Source of the DNA: Halomonas sp.
Lineage (GTDB): Bacteria; Pseudomonadota; Gammaproteobacteria; Pseudomonadales; Halomonadaceae
Length of the DNA stretch: 64,000 bases
Assembly (NCBI RefSeq): GCF_011050415.1
Contig: NZ_DRFS01000020.1
Location: 62,001-126,000 of the forward strand
Direction of reading: 5' to 3'
Numbering within the stretch: the first letter of the stretch is position 1; the number at the start of each line of letters is the position of its first letter. Position numbers and translations under genes: made by a program. Under the pieces are notes generated by a model, which was not told the origin of the DNA, did no database searches, and saw nothing but the letters and a program-made list of their open reading frames with translations. Below, in pieces: positions 24,979 through 34,777 of this stretch.

Positions 24979-26904
24979 ATGCCCATGAAGCTGTTCGACG
25001 AGATTCCCCGCGAGCGCCCCACCACGCCGCTGCTCGACTCCTTTGACCACCCCGCCGCCTTGCGGGCCATGAATGCCAGCCAACTTGCTCAAGTGGCTGA
25101 CGAGCTGCGCGCCTACTTGCTGTATAGCGTAGGGGTATCCGGCGGCCATTTTGGCGCAGGTCTAGGGGTCGTTGAGTTAAGCGTGGCGCTGCACCATGCC
25201 TTTCATACGCCCCATGACCGCTTGGTCTGGGATGTCGGCCACCAGGCCTACCCCCATAAAATATTGACTGGCCGCCGCGAAACGATGCTCAGCATTCGCC
25301 AGCATAGCGGGCTGGCAGCTTTTCCACGCCGGGCTGAGTCCGAGTTCGACACCTTTGGTGTAGGCCACTCCAGCACCTCTATTTCGGCAGCACTGGGCAT
25401 GGCGTTAGCGGCCAGCGCCCAGGGCGATAAACGGCGGGTTTGCGCCATTATTGGTGACGGCGCACTGACCGCCGGCATGGCCTTTGAAGCCCTCGCCCAC
25501 GCAGGCCACGTGAACGCCAACCTACTGGTGATTCTCAATGACAATGAAATGTCGATTTCTGAGAACGTGGGTGGCATGGCGACGTATCTTGCCCGCGTGC
25601 TTTCCAGCAAGCCTTACCAAAAAATACGCCAAGAGAGCAAAAAGGTGCTTTCGCACCTGCCCGGCGCATTAGAACTTGCCCGGCGTACCGAAGAGCATAT
25701 GAAAGGTATGGTGAGCCCCGCCACGCTGTTTGAAGAGATGGGCTTTAACTATGTCGGCCCGATAGATGGGCATGATCTTGATGCACTGACGCATACGCTT
25801 AAAAACTTACGCGACCTTGATGGCCCGCAGTTTCTGCATATTAAAACGGTCAAAGGCAAAGGCTTCTTGCCCGCTGAGGCGGACCAGATTGGCTACCACG
25901 CCATCACGAAACTGGAAAAAGTTAACGTTGAGGCAGTGAAGACGCCCATCGTTAAAGAGCCCGCGCCGAAGAGCGTCGTTAAGAAAAAGTACTGCAATGT
26001 GTTCGGCGACTGGCTTTGCGACATGGCAGCGGTTGACTCTCGCCTGATGGGCATTACGCCTGCCATGCGTGAAGGATCTGACCTGATTCGGTTCTCAAAG
26101 CAGTTCCCCGAGCGCTACTTTGATGTGGCCATTGCCGAACAGCACGCCGTGACGCTCGCGGCGGGCATGGCCTGCGAAGGCATGAAGCCGGTGGTCGCGA
26201 TTTACTCCACCTTTCTGCAGCGTGGCTACGATCAGCTTATTCACGATGTGGCGGTACAGGACTTGGATGTCACCTTTGCGATCGACCGTGCAGGCTTAGT
26301 GGGCGAAGACGGCCCTACTCACCATGGCAGCATGGATCTCTCCTTTCTGCGCTGCGTGCCAGGGTTGGTGATTTTAGCCCCCGCCGATGAAGCCGAATGC
26401 CGTGCCATGCTGAGCGCCGCTTACCATCACCCTGGGCCCGCGGCGGTTCGCTACCCACGCGGTACCGGCCCAGGCGTAGAGATTCCTGCGCATCTTGAGC
26501 CGCTTGCCATTGGCAAAGCTGAGGTACGCCGCCACACCACAAGCGACGGCGTGCGTATTGCCTTACTAGCGTTTGGTAGCCTGAACATCGCTGCGGCAGC
26601 GGTCGCCGAGCGGCTCAACGCCACTCATATCAATATGCGTAGCGTTAAGCCGCTGGATCGTGATGCAGTGCTACACGCTGCTGATGAGCACGAGCTGCTG
26701 GTGACCCTGGAAGAGAATGTGGTTGCCGGTGGCGCGGGTAGCGCCGTCAATGAGCTTCTGCATGCGGAAGGCGTTCAGGTGGAAGTCCTTAACCTCGGCC
26801 TCCCTGATACGTTTGTGGAGCACGGCACGCCAGCAGAATTACTTGCTGACTGCGACTTGGACACGGCCGGTATCGAGCGCGCTATTCGTGCACGTTTGCC
26901 ATAA
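24979..26904 (+). CDS. dxs: 1-deoxy-D-xylulose-5-phosphate synthase Dxs
   Basis: Thiamine-diphosphate enzyme of 641 aa that condenses pyruvate and glyceraldehyde-3-phosphate in the first step of the MEP isoprenoid pathway. ThDP/Mg motif [14 protein letters not shown]...[13 protein letters not shown], catalytic Glu in [16 protein letters not shown], and transketolase C-terminal domain are all visible. Located 2 bp after ispA, supplying precursors for the same pathway. A second ATG two codons in (24985) is also possible. Confidence 0.94.
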   Translation: MPMKLFDEIPRERPTTPLLDSFDHPAALRAMNASQLAQVADELRAYLLYSVGVSGGHFGAGLGVVELSVALHHAFHTPHDRLVWDVGHQAYPHKILTGRRETMLSIRQHSGLAAFPRRAESEFDTFGVGHSSTSISAALGMALAASAQGDKRRVCAIIGDGALTAGMAFEALAHAGHVNANLLVILNDNEMSISENVGGMATYLARVLSSKPYQKIRQESKKVLSHLPGALELARRTEEHMKGMVSPATLFEEMGFNYVGPIDGHDLDALTHTLKNLRDLDGPQFLHIKTVKGKGFLPAEADQIGYHAITKLEKVNVEAVKTPIVKEPAPKSVVKKKYCNVFGDWLCDMAAVDSRLMGITPAMREGSDLIRFSKQFPERYFDVAIAEQHAVTLAAGMACEGMKPVVAIYSTFLQRGYDQLIHDVAVQDLDVTFAIDRAGLVGEDGPTHHGSMDLSFLRCVPGLVILAPADEAECRAMLSAAYHHPGPAAVRYPRGTGPGVEIPAHLEPLAIGKAEVRRHTTSDGVRIALLAFGSLNIAAAAVAERLNATHINMRSVKPLDRDAVLHAADEHELLVTLEENVVAGGAGSAVNELLHAEGVQVEVLNLGLPDTFVEHGTPAELLADCDLDTAGIERAIRARLP

Positions 26905-26978
26905 GCGCCCTACATACAACGCTGCGATATGCATTGTTTTTAATTAACTTTGTTTTTTAAATAACTTTCGAGACCCTC

Positions 26979-27740
26979 ATGCTATTTCTAATTATTATTT
27001 TCGCCTTGATTGGGCTTGCAACCGGTGGCCCTGTGGGGCTGCTTATTGGCGGTGGTTTGGGTTGGTGGCTAGGGCGGCGCTTGAGCCGTCGTTTGAGCAT
27101 CGCACGCATGCGCATCCAGGAAGGCTTTCTAGAATCGATTTTCTCGGTGATGGGCTGCCTGTGCCAGGCCGATGGCAAAGTGACCGAAGGCGAGCTGGAC
27201 GTTGCCGAAAAGCTATTTGACCAAATGCACTTGCAAGGCGAGCAGCGTGCCAAGGCTCGGGCTGCCTTCGAGCGTGGCCGCGCCGCTGACTTTAATTTAG
27301 ATGCCGAGCTCGCCTCCGTTAATCGCTTAACCCAACGCCAGCCGGTTCTGCGTCAAGTGTTTATCCAGGTTCAACTGACGGCGATTTCCGCTGATGGCGT
27401 ACTCCACCCTGCCGAGCACGAGATGATCCTTCGCGTGGCCCGCGGCGTGGGCTGTAGCGATGCGGAAGTGCAGCAGATCGAAGCGATGCTGCACGGTGCA
27501 GCGGCGAACTCTCAAGGCGCTAGCGAAGAAGCACTTAAAGATGCTTACCGCGTACTGGGGGTTTCTGAAGACGCCAGCGATACCGAGCTGAAGAAAGCGT
27601 ACCGCCGTCTAATGAGTCAAAACCACCCTGATAAGCTCGCTGGCAAAGGGTTACCGGAGAGCATGCGCGATGTCGCCCAGGCACGCACCAGCGAGATCGG
27701 CAACGCCTATGAGCGTATCCGTCAGGCGCGCGCAGGGTAA
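26979..27740 (+). CDS. djlA: Co-chaperone DjlA
   Basis: Membrane-anchored DnaJ-like protein of 253 aa. A single N-terminal transmembrane segment with glycine-rich dimerisation motifs (about 1-32), a TerB-like helical domain (about 45-170), and a C-terminal J domain with the HPD tripeptide in SQNHPDKL (about 187-250) are in the standard DjlA order. It stimulates DnaK at the inner membrane. Separate from dxs by 74 bp. Confidence 0.88.
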   Translation: MLFLIIIFALIGLATGGPVGLLIGGGLGWWLGRRLSRRLSIARMRIQEGFLESIFSVMGCLCQADGKVTEGELDVAEKLFDQMHLQGEQRAKARAAFERGRAADFNLDAELASVNRLTQRQPVLRQVFIQVQLTAISADGVLHPAEHEMILRVARGVGCSDAEVQQIEAMLHGAAANSQGASEEALKDAYRVLGVSEDASDTELKKAYRRLMSQNHPDKLAGKGLPESMRDVAQARTSEIGNAYERIRQARAG

Positions 27741-27815
27741 GCGATTAGCCAAATCGACAGCGCCACGCGCGTCCGCTAGATTGAACTGAGTGCCTTTTCT
27801 GATGGAGCCACCGCG

Positions 27816-28430
27816 ATGATCACGTTATACAGCTTCCCTCAATCTCGCTCGCTACGCGTGGCATGGACGCTTGAAGAGCTTGGGTTGGAGTATCAGTGCA
27901 AGCTTGTAGCGCTGGGTAAAGGTGAGGGCCAAACCGCCGAGCATTTGGCTCGCCACCCCGATGGGAAGGTGCCGGTACTTGAGGATGGCGAACTAACGCT
28001 GTTTGAGTCCGCGCCGATCTGCCGCTATTTGGCCGAAAACCATGCCAACGGTACGCTGCTACCCACTGATGCTGCCTCCCGCGCCCAGGTTGACCAGTGG
28101 CTAAGCTTTATTGTCACTGAACTTGAGCAACCACTATGGAATCAGGCAAAACATAAGTTTGCTCTGCCTCAGGATAAGCGCGTTCCCGCTATCCTGCCGG
28201 TCTGTGCCTGGGAGTTTCAGCGCGCGCTAAGTGCTTTAGAGCGGCGCTATCATGGTCAGGAAAACCTGGTCGGCGATTCATTTACGCTCGCGGATGTGTT
28301 TTTAACCCATACGCTTTCTTGGGCGGTGAGTATGAAACATCGCTTACCTGAAACGCTACTGGCCTACCGCGAACGTCATATTCAACGTCCCGCCATGGCA
28401 CGTGCAATAGCGCGTGAAAAAGCGGCCTAG
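27816..28430 (+). CDS. Glutathione S-transferase family protein
   Basis: Cytosolic GST of 204 aa. The N-terminal thioredoxin-like domain (about 1-78) contains the glutathione-binding GKVPVLEDGELTLFESAPICRYLAE, with Ser/Tyr near SFPQSRSLRV, followed by an all-helical domain with VGDSFTLADVFL. The subclass and substrate cannot be given. Monocistronic; an imperfect hairpin follows. Confidence 0.83.
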   Translation: MITLYSFPQSRSLRVAWTLEELGLEYQCKLVALGKGEGQTAEHLARHPDGKVPVLEDGELTLFESAPICRYLAENHANGTLLPTDAASRAQVDQWLSFIVTELEQPLWNQAKHKFALPQDKRVPAILPVCAWEFQRALSALERRYHGQENLVGDSFTLADVFLTHTLSWAVSMKHRLPETLLAYRERHIQRPAMARAIAREKAA

Positions 28431-28444
28431 CCGTATAGTGATCT

Positions 28445-28474
28445 GCCATTCTGGCGACCATACGCCGGAATGGC
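28445..28474 (+). terminator. Hairpin downstream of the GST gene
   Basis: GCCATTCTGGCG (28445-28456) pairs with CGCCGGAATGGC (28463-28474), one G-U wobble and a 6-nt loop, 14 nt after the GST stop. The following TTGTCACTT is only weakly T-rich. The rest of the 276-bp gap before mrpA shows no gene. Confidence 0.45.
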
Positions 28475-28706
28475 TTGTCACTTATGGAGCTATTTCAACT
28501 GCATACATATAGGTAACACTTACTTATTGCGGCCGGTTTATACAGCTAGTGGGTGTATGCTGAACCGCTCATTTACACTTGTGCATCACCATTTGATCAC
28601 GTAAATTCAACACTAAAGTCGATACTACATACACAAAATTTGGTGCCCTACCGCCCCCGATTTCTACCGTTACTCCCTTAAAAAAACATCATATTGACGG
28701 AGCCCC

Positions 28707-31625
28707 ATGCTGCTACTGTTACTGATCCTAATGCCGGTACTTGGCAGCATTGTCGCCGCGCTTATGCCTGCTAATGCGCGTAACCGTGAAGCATGGCTAG
28801 CGGGAGGCATTGCCTTTACAGGGCTATTAATCACCGCCTATTTATACCCCCAGATAAGCCTTGGTGATTTAGGTGAGGGCGGCATAGTCCGCTACCAGCT
28901 CGACTGGATGCCCCAGTACGGATTGAACTTTGTGTTGCGCATGGATGGCTTAGCCTGGCTGTTCTCGATGCTGATTTTAGGCATCGGCGTACTGGTGGTT
29001 ATTTATGCCCGCTACTATATGTCGCCCAACGACCCAGTGCCCCGCTTCTTCTCTTTTTTATTGGCCTTTATGGCCTCAATGCTCGGCGTGGTGCTATCGG
29101 GCAACCTGATTCAACTGGTTGTATTTTGGGAGTTAACCAGCCTTACCTCGTTTCTGTTAATTGGCTATTGGCACCACCGTGCGGATGCCCGCCGCGGTGC
29201 GCGCATGGCGTTTACGGTGACCGCCACGGGGGGCTTATGCCTGCTGGTGGGCGTGCTTATGCTTGGTCATATCGTAGGCAGTTATTCGTTAGATGTAGTG
29301 CTGGTATCGGGGGATATTATCCGTGCCCACCCCTGGTACTTACCGACGCTAGTACTGGTCGCCTTAGGTGCGCTAACTAAAAGCGCCCAGTTCCCGTTCC
29401 ATTTTTGGCTACCTCACGCCATGGCGGCTCCCACGCCCGTTTCGGCCTTTTTGCACTCGGCCACCATGGTCAAAGCGGGCATCTTTTTATTAATGCGCTT
29501 ATGGCCTTCGCTTTCGGGCACGCCGGAGTGGACATGGATCATCGGCGGGGCAGGCCTGTGCACACTATTAATTGGTGCCTTTACCGCTATTTTTCAGCAT
29601 GACCTTAAAGGGTTACTGGCTTACTCAACGATCAGTCATCTAGGGCTGATTACCTTGTTGTTAGGCATTGGCACGCCGCTGGCCATGGTCGCCGCCATCT
29701 TCCACACCCTTAATCATGCGACCTTTAAAGCGTCACTGTTTATGTCGGCGGGCATTATCGATCACGAAAGCGGCACCCGTGATATGCGAAAGCTACGTGG
29801 GCTATACAAAGTACTTCCCTATACCGCTACCTTGGCTATCGTAGCCAGTGCGGCCATGGCAGGCGTGCCGCTGCTAAACGGCTTTCTTTCAAAAGAAATG
29901 TTCTTCGCAGAAGCCTTGGCAGTGGGGTCTGCCCGCAACTGGAGCATGTCAGCGGCGGCGGTGTTAATGGGTATTTTCAGCGTTGCCTACTCGCTGCGCT
30001 TCATTTACGTGTTCTTTGGTCCGCTGGCAACGGATTTACCAAAGCAACCTCACGAGCCCCCGCGCTGGATGCGTTTCCCGGTGGAGCTGCTGGTGCTGGG
30101 CTGCTTGGTCGTGGGCGTTATTCCTGGCTTGAGCGTTGGCCCTTTCCTCAACACAGCGGTGACCTCCGTACTGGGCGAGCAAACGCCCTACTACAGCCTT
30201 GCCGTTTGGCACGGTTTTAACTTACCACTGCTAATGAGTGCAATGGCCTTGGTGGGTGGAGTGCTGTTCTATATCTGGCTGCGCACACGTTACGGCTTGA
30301 TTCAGTCCAGCCGGGTACCTTTTTTACACCACTTTAATGGCAAACAGGCTTATGAGAGCACAATGCTGCGCATCTCCTCTATCGCTGCCGTGCTGGAAAA
30401 ACTGTTAAGCACCCGACGCATTCAGCCTCAACTGCTGCTGATGATCGTTCTGCTGTTAGTCGTACCGCTATTGATTGTCCGCCCTGTGTCACTGCTGACA
30501 TTTTCATCTGGCGGGGAGTTCTCGCCGCTCTTCGCGGGTCTTTGGGCAATCGGCGCGATCTGTGCGCTTGCTGCCGCTTGGCAGGCCAAATATCACCGCT
30601 TAGCCGCACTAAGCCTGGTTGGTGGTGTTGGTATTGTGGTGAGTATTACCTTCCTATGGCTTTCAGCGCCTGATTTGGCACTGACCCAGCTGATGGTGGA
30701 AACCGTCACCACGGTGCTGATTCTGCTCGGTCTTCGCTGGCTGCCTGCGCGAAAGACACCAAAAGAGTTGAATATTCGGGCCACGCGACTTTCTTGGCTG
30801 CGCCGCTCCCGCGACATGGTGGTGGCCATCATAGCGGGGCTTTGCATGACGATTGTCAGCTATGCGGTGCTAGTGCGTTCTGCTCCGATGGGCGGTATTT
30901 CTGAGTTCTTTATGGCCCGGGCGCTCACCGAAGGCGGTGGCAGCAATGTGGTGAATGTGCTGCTGGTCGACTTCCGTAACTTCGATACGTTAGGCGAGGT
31001 CGCCGTACTCGCCATTGTGGCGCTGACGGTCTACGCCCTGCTGCGACGCTTCCGCCCAGCCCCTGAAAGCGTGCCTATTCCTGCTCAGCAAACCAACAGC
31101 GTTGACCCTGCCGCAGGCCAAACGCCTACTCAGCAAGTGGAACGCGGCTACCTGATGGTACCCAGCGTTTACCTACGGTTGCTGCTACCCATCATGGTCG
31201 TCATTGCTGCGTACTTCTTTATTCGCGGCCATAACCTACCGGGCGGTGGTTTCGTGGCGGGGCTTACCTTTGCCGTGGCGATTATTGTTCAGTATATGCT
31301 GGCCGGCACGAGCTGGGTGGAGAGCCATTTACGCTTACAGCCTCACCGCTGGATTGCGTTTGGCATCATAACTGCCTGCGCCACAGGCTTAGGCGCTTGG
31401 TGGTTCGGTCACCCCTTCTTAACGACGCATACGGCGCATATAACCTTGCCAGTGTTGGGTGAAATTCACCTGCCCAGCGCGTTTATTTTCGACTTGGGTG
31501 TCTTTGGCGTGGTAGTTGGCTCCACCATTCTGATTCTAGTCGCCTTGGCTCACCAATCGGTGCGTAGCCATCGCCTGCCCATCAGCAATGCCACTATCCC
31601 CACCGTCGGTAAGGAGGCCAACTGA
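28707..31625 (+). CDS. mrpA: Mrp-type Na+/H+ antiporter subunit A (A/B fusion)
   Basis: Largest membrane subunit of the multisubunit Mrp/Mnh/Pha antiporter, related to complex I NuoL. At 972 aa it is longer than stand-alone MrpA (about 800). The NuoL-like core (FWELTSLTSFLLIGYW, FPFHFWLPHAMAAPTPVSAFLHSATMVKAG) is followed by a C-terminal MnhB-like domain (VYLRLLLPIMVVIAAYFFIRGHNLPGGGFVAGL), and no separate mrpB gene exists. This is the group 2 (PhaAB) arrangement. It exports Na+ for proton uptake, vital at high salt or pH. Confidence 0.93.
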   Translation: MLLLLLILMPVLGSIVAALMPANARNREAWLAGGIAFTGLLITAYLYPQISLGDLGEGGIVRYQLDWMPQYGLNFVLRMDGLAWLFSMLILGIGVLVVIYARYYMSPNDPVPRFFSFLLAFMASMLGVVLSGNLIQLVVFWELTSLTSFLLIGYWHHRADARRGARMAFTVTATGGLCLLVGVLMLGHIVGSYSLDVVLVSGDIIRAHPWYLPTLVLVALGALTKSAQFPFHFWLPHAMAAPTPVSAFLHSATMVKAGIFLLMRLWPSLSGTPEWTWIIGGAGLCTLLIGAFTAIFQHDLKGLLAYSTISHLGLITLLLGIGTPLAMVAAIFHTLNHATFKASLFMSAGIIDHESGTRDMRKLRGLYKVLPYTATLAIVASAAMAGVPLLNGFLSKEMFFAEALAVGSARNWSMSAAAVLMGIFSVAYSLRFIYVFFGPLATDLPKQPHEPPRWMRFPVELLVLGCLVVGVIPGLSVGPFLNTAVTSVLGEQTPYYSLAVWHGFNLPLLMSAMALVGGVLFYIWLRTRYGLIQSSRVPFLHHFNGKQAYESTMLRISSIAAVLEKLLSTRRIQPQLLLMIVLLLVVPLLIVRPVSLLTFSSGGEFSPLFAGLWAIGAICALAAAWQAKYHRLAALSLVGGVGIVVSITFLWLSAPDLALTQLMVETVTTVLILLGLRWLPARKTPKELNIRATRLSWLRRSRDMVVAIIAGLCMTIVSYAVLVRSAPMGGISEFFMARALTEGGGSNVVNVLLVDFRNFDTLGEVAVLAIVALTVYALLRRFRPAPESVPIPAQQTNSVDPAAGQTPTQQVERGYLMVPSVYLRLLLPIMVVIAAYFFIRGHNLPGGGFVAGLTFAVAIIVQYMLAGTSWVESHLRLQPHRWIAFGIITACATGLGAWWFGHPFLTTHTAHITLPVLGEIHLPSAFIFDLGVFGVVVGSTILILVALAHQSVRSHRLPISNATIPTVGKEAN

Positions 31626-31969
31626 TGGAAGCTGTTATCGCGATTGCCATTGGCATCATGTTCGGCGCTGGCGTTTGGCTGATTCTGCGCCCACGTACCT
31701 TTCAGGTGATTACGGGGCTGCTGCTGATCTCCTATGCCGTGAACCTGTTTATTTTCATTATGGGTCGCATATCGATCAATCAGGCGCCATTGACGCTAGG
31801 TGGGGGCGAAATTGACCCCGCGCTATACGCTGACCCGCTGCCACAGGCGCTGGTATTGACAGCGATTGTCATAGGTTTTGCGACAACCGCCCTTTATTTG
31901 GTGGTGATGATTGGCGCGCGCGGCTTAACCGGCACTGACCACGTCGATGGCAAGGAGATGGATAAATGA
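31625..31969 (+). CDS. mrpC: Mrp antiporter subunit C
   Basis: NuoK-like small membrane subunit, 114 aa with three transmembrane helices; the NLFIFIMGRISINQAP and PLPQALVLTAIVIGFATTAL segments are typical of MrpC. It overlaps the mrpA stop by one base (TGATGG) and the mrpD start by 4 bp, indicating translational coupling within mrpACDEFG. Confidence 0.92.
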   Translation: MEAVIAIAIGIMFGAGVWLILRPRTFQVITGLLLISYAVNLFIFIMGRISINQAPLTLGGGEIDPALYADPLPQALVLTAIVIGFATTALYLVVMIGARGLTGTDHVDGKEMDK

Positions 31970-33612
31970 GCCTATATTGGGTTCAACACCTTATCCTGGC
32001 ACCGGTCATAGTGCCTTTACTATGCGGCGCTATGCTGATCTTGGTGAATGAGCGTCACCATGAACGTAAGTTTCTCATTAACTTGATTAGCACTATTTCC
32101 TTGTTACTGACATCACTGGCACTGCTCTACCTCTCTGATAGGGAGTACTGGCCCGATGGGATTGGCGTGTACCTTTCCGCTAATTGGGCAGCGCCGTTCG
32201 GCATCGTGCTGCTAGTGGACCGGCTCACAGCAGTGATGATGCTGCTCACCTCTGTGCTGGCGCTTGCTTCGTTAGTCTTTTCGATGACCCGCTGGAGCCG
32301 TATTGGCGTTCACTTTCATTCGCTGTTCCAGTTTCTATTAATGGGCATTAACGGCGCTTTTCTCACCAATGATCTGTTCAACCTGTTCGTCTTCTTCGAG
32401 GTAATGCTGGCTGCGTCGTATGGACTGGTACTGCACGGCTACAACACCCGACGTATTCGCGCAGGTATGCAGTACATTGTGGTTAACCTGCTGGCATCGT
32501 TTTTCTTCTTGATAGGTGTAGCGCTGATTTACGCGACGACCGGCACCTTGAATATGACCGACCTTGCAGCGCGCCTGGATCTTTTGGCAGCAGAGGACTT
32601 AGTGCTGCTAAAAGTGGGTATCGTCATTCTAGCGCTGGCCTTTTTAACCAAAAGCGCCATGTGGCCACTTGGATTCTGGCTACCGACGACCTACTCTGCC
32701 GCATCGCCCCCGGTGGCGGCGATGATGGTGCTGATGACCAAAATTGGTGTGTATGTGTTGCTGCGGCTCTGGCTGCTGCTGTTCTCCGATGGACCGGCGG
32801 CAGGGTTCGGGTTCGACTTATTACTGTGGGGTGGGCTTATTACTCTGGCGTTTGGCAGTATCGGCCTGCTGGCCAGCCAAGAGCCAGGACGCATGGCCGG
32901 GTATGCAGCGGTCATCTCTTCCGGCACGCTGCTGGCAGCCGTGGGCTATGGGCAACCTGAGCTGATTAATATTGCGCTCTTTTATCTGATTAGCTCAACC
33001 CTGGCAGTAGCTGCCTTCTTGCTGCTCATTGAGTTGATCGAGCGGATCAGAACCCCCGGTGCCGCCATGCTTGCGCTGACCATGGAAGCGTTTGCCGTGG
33101 AGGATAAGCCAGGCGAGCCGGTGGGCGTGCCCATTCCAGGCGCGCTGGCCTTCTTAGGCTTGGCGTTTGCAGGTTGCGCGCTGGTGATCACCGGCTTGCC
33201 GCCTCTTTCAGGCTTCATTTCCAAGTTTGGCTTGATGCATACGCTGCTCAATCCAGCAGATATGGCGACCAGCATGGTGACCTGGTTGCTGTTAACGTTA
33301 ATAGTGCTTTCAGGCTTCGCGGGCATTATTTCGTTAATGCGTTTTGGTGTGCGCACCTTTTGGGCCACCAACAACCCATCCCCACCCCACCTGCAACGTT
33401 CTGAAGTGGCACCCATTACCGCGCTACTGGTGCTGTGCGTCATATTGACGGCTCAAGCAGGCCCTACGTTGGCCTATCTGGAGCGTAGTGCCGAGCCACT
33501 TCATCAGCCCGGTCTATACATCGACAGAATTGCCTCCGAGCCAGTGATTACCCGAGAGCCCATATTCACCCAAGAACCAGTGTTTAGAGAAACATTGAGA
33601 GAGAGCTTATGA
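31966..33612 (+). CDS. mrpD: Mrp antiporter subunit D
   Basis: NuoN/M-like proton-translocating membrane subunit, 548 aa with about 14 helices. Conserved membrane glutamate in LFVFFEVMLAASYGL and lysine in LTKSAMWPLGFWLPTTYSAASPPVAAMM match the ion-path residues of the family. Compared with shorter MrpD proteins it has a hydrophilic insert near residue 365 and a tail of about 35 residues rich in Glu and Pro. Overlaps mrpC and mrpE by 4 bp each. Confidence 0.92.
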   Translation: MSLYWVQHLILAPVIVPLLCGAMLILVNERHHERKFLINLISTISLLLTSLALLYLSDREYWPDGIGVYLSANWAAPFGIVLLVDRLTAVMMLLTSVLALASLVFSMTRWSRIGVHFHSLFQFLLMGINGAFLTNDLFNLFVFFEVMLAASYGLVLHGYNTRRIRAGMQYIVVNLLASFFFLIGVALIYATTGTLNMTDLAARLDLLAAEDLVLLKVGIVILALAFLTKSAMWPLGFWLPTTYSAASPPVAAMMVLMTKIGVYVLLRLWLLLFSDGPAAGFGFDLLLWGGLITLAFGSIGLLASQEPGRMAGYAAVISSGTLLAAVGYGQPELINIALFYLISSTLAVAAFLLLIELIERIRTPGAAMLALTMEAFAVEDKPGEPVGVPIPGALAFLGLAFAGCALVITGLPPLSGFISKFGLMHTLLNPADMATSMVTWLLLTLIVLSGFAGIISLMRFGVRTFWATNNPSPPHLQRSEVAPITALLVLCVILTAQAGPTLAYLERSAEPLHQPGLYIDRIASEPVITREPIFTQEPVFRETLRESL

Positions 33613-34112
33613 GCCTTCAACGCTGGCTGCCTTCGCCGCTGCTATCCCTTGCGCTGCTGGTTATGTGGCTACTGCTCAACGAAAGCGTAGCACCGGCCCA
33701 AATCGTATTGGGTGGGCTGCTCGCTATTGCAGCGCCATTGTTAACCAAGCCGTTGCGCCCACTTGCGCCAGTGGCGTTTAGAAAGCCTTTAGTGTTGGCA
33801 CGCCTGCTTACCATGGCGTTAATTGAGATTATTCGTTCCTGCTTTAATGTTAGCCGAATCATTCTGTTCGCTAAGCCCAAAGGCCTTAACTCGCAGTTCA
33901 TCCGCGTACCGCTTGATTTGCAGCACCCTCACGGCTTAGCCCTGCTCTCGTGCTTGATTAATTCAACCCCGGGCACCGTTTGGGTAGAGATTCTGCCCGG
34001 TTCCCATGATTTGGCGTTGCATGTTTTTGACCTCCACGATGATCAATGGTGGGTTGATACCATCAAGACACGCTACGAGAAACCATTGATTGAGATTTTC
34101 GATCATGTATAG
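33609..34112 (+). CDS. mrpE: Mrp antiporter subunit E
   Basis: MrpE family, 167 aa: N-terminal membrane helices (LLSLALLVMWLLLNESVAPAQIVLGGLLA) followed by a cytoplasmic domain with SCLINSTPGTVWVEILPGSHDLALHVFDL, the family signature. Needed for assembly and full activity of the antiporter. Overlaps the mrpD stop by 4 bp and is 12 bp from mrpF. Confidence 0.91.
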   Translation: MSLQRWLPSPLLSLALLVMWLLLNESVAPAQIVLGGLLAIAAPLLTKPLRPLAPVAFRKPLVLARLLTMALIEIIRSCFNVSRIILFAKPKGLNSQFIRVPLDLQHPHGLALLSCLINSTPGTVWVEILPGSHDLALHVFDLHDDQWWVDTIKTRYEKPLIEIFDHV

Positions 34113-34124
34113 GAGCGCGCGCCG

Positions 34125-34403
34125 GTGACTGCCATTTTATCGCTAACTATCAATTTCACGCTGCTGTGTATCATTCTTGCAATGATACTCTGCATGGTCC
34201 GCCTGCTGATCGGCCCCGCTGCACAGGACCGCGTACTCGCGCTGGATACCCTATGGATGTGCGCCATGCTGCTAGCGCTCGCCCTGGGCATTCGGTTCGG
34301 CAACTTGATCTATTTTGAAGCGGCCATGCTGATCGCCTTAACCGGGTTCGTCTCCACGGTAGCGCTGACCAAATTTTTGATGCGCGGCGAGGTAATCGAA
34401 TGA
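34125..34403 (+). CDS. mrpF: Mrp antiporter subunit F
   Basis: Small three-helix membrane subunit of 92 aa (GPAAQDRVLALDTLWMCAMLLAL is the MrpF/PhaF signature). The start is a GTG at 34125, with an AGGAG about 10 nt upstream. It overlaps mrpG by 4 bp. Confidence 0.9.
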   Translation: MTAILSLTINFTLLCIILAMILCMVRLLIGPAAQDRVLALDTLWMCAMLLALALGIRFGNLIYFEAAMLIALTGFVSTVALTKFLMRGEVIE

Positions 34404-34777
34404 GCCCTGATTTAGAGAGCCTACCGGTGTGGATCAGCCTGCCCGTCACGCTACTGCTTTTGCTAGGCAGTCTTATCGTGCTGATAGGCGCCATAGGATT
34501 GGTGCGTTTGCCGCACTTTTTTCAGCGCATCCACGGCCCTGCCATTACGGTCACGCTAGGCGCTGGCTGTATTTTAATTGCTTCAATGCTGTTCTTTACC
34601 GCACTGCAGTCACGGCTGGTGATTCATGAGCTACTGATCACCGCGTTTATTCTGCTCACCGCCCCAGTGGTTGCCATGCTGCTAATGCGCACTGCTGTCT
34701 ACCGTGACCTTCGCGCCCGACGGCGCGAAAGTGAGACAGAATCCAACGAGGTTTACCCCTTCTCACCGGACGATTAA
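34400..34777 (+). CDS. mrpG: Mrp antiporter subunit G
   Basis: Three-helix membrane subunit of 125 aa; IGAIGLVRLPHFFQRIHGPAITVTLGAGCI is the MrpG signature. Last gene of the operon. Its stop overlaps the stop of the convergent cheZ gene by 4 bp, so no terminator fits between them and the mRNAs must overlap. Confidence 0.9.
   Translation: MSPDLESLPVWISLPVTLLLLLGSLIVLIGAIGLVRLPHFFQRIHGPAITVTLGAGCILIASMLFFTALQSRLVIHELLITAFILLTAPVVAMLLMRTAVYRDLRARRRESETESNEVYPFSPDD

Noticed and set aside
32982..33443. Minus-strand frame of 153 codons inside mrpD
   Set aside because: Shadow of the mrpD coding frame; low-complexity Ser/Ala/Thr/Pro composition and no ribosome-binding site.
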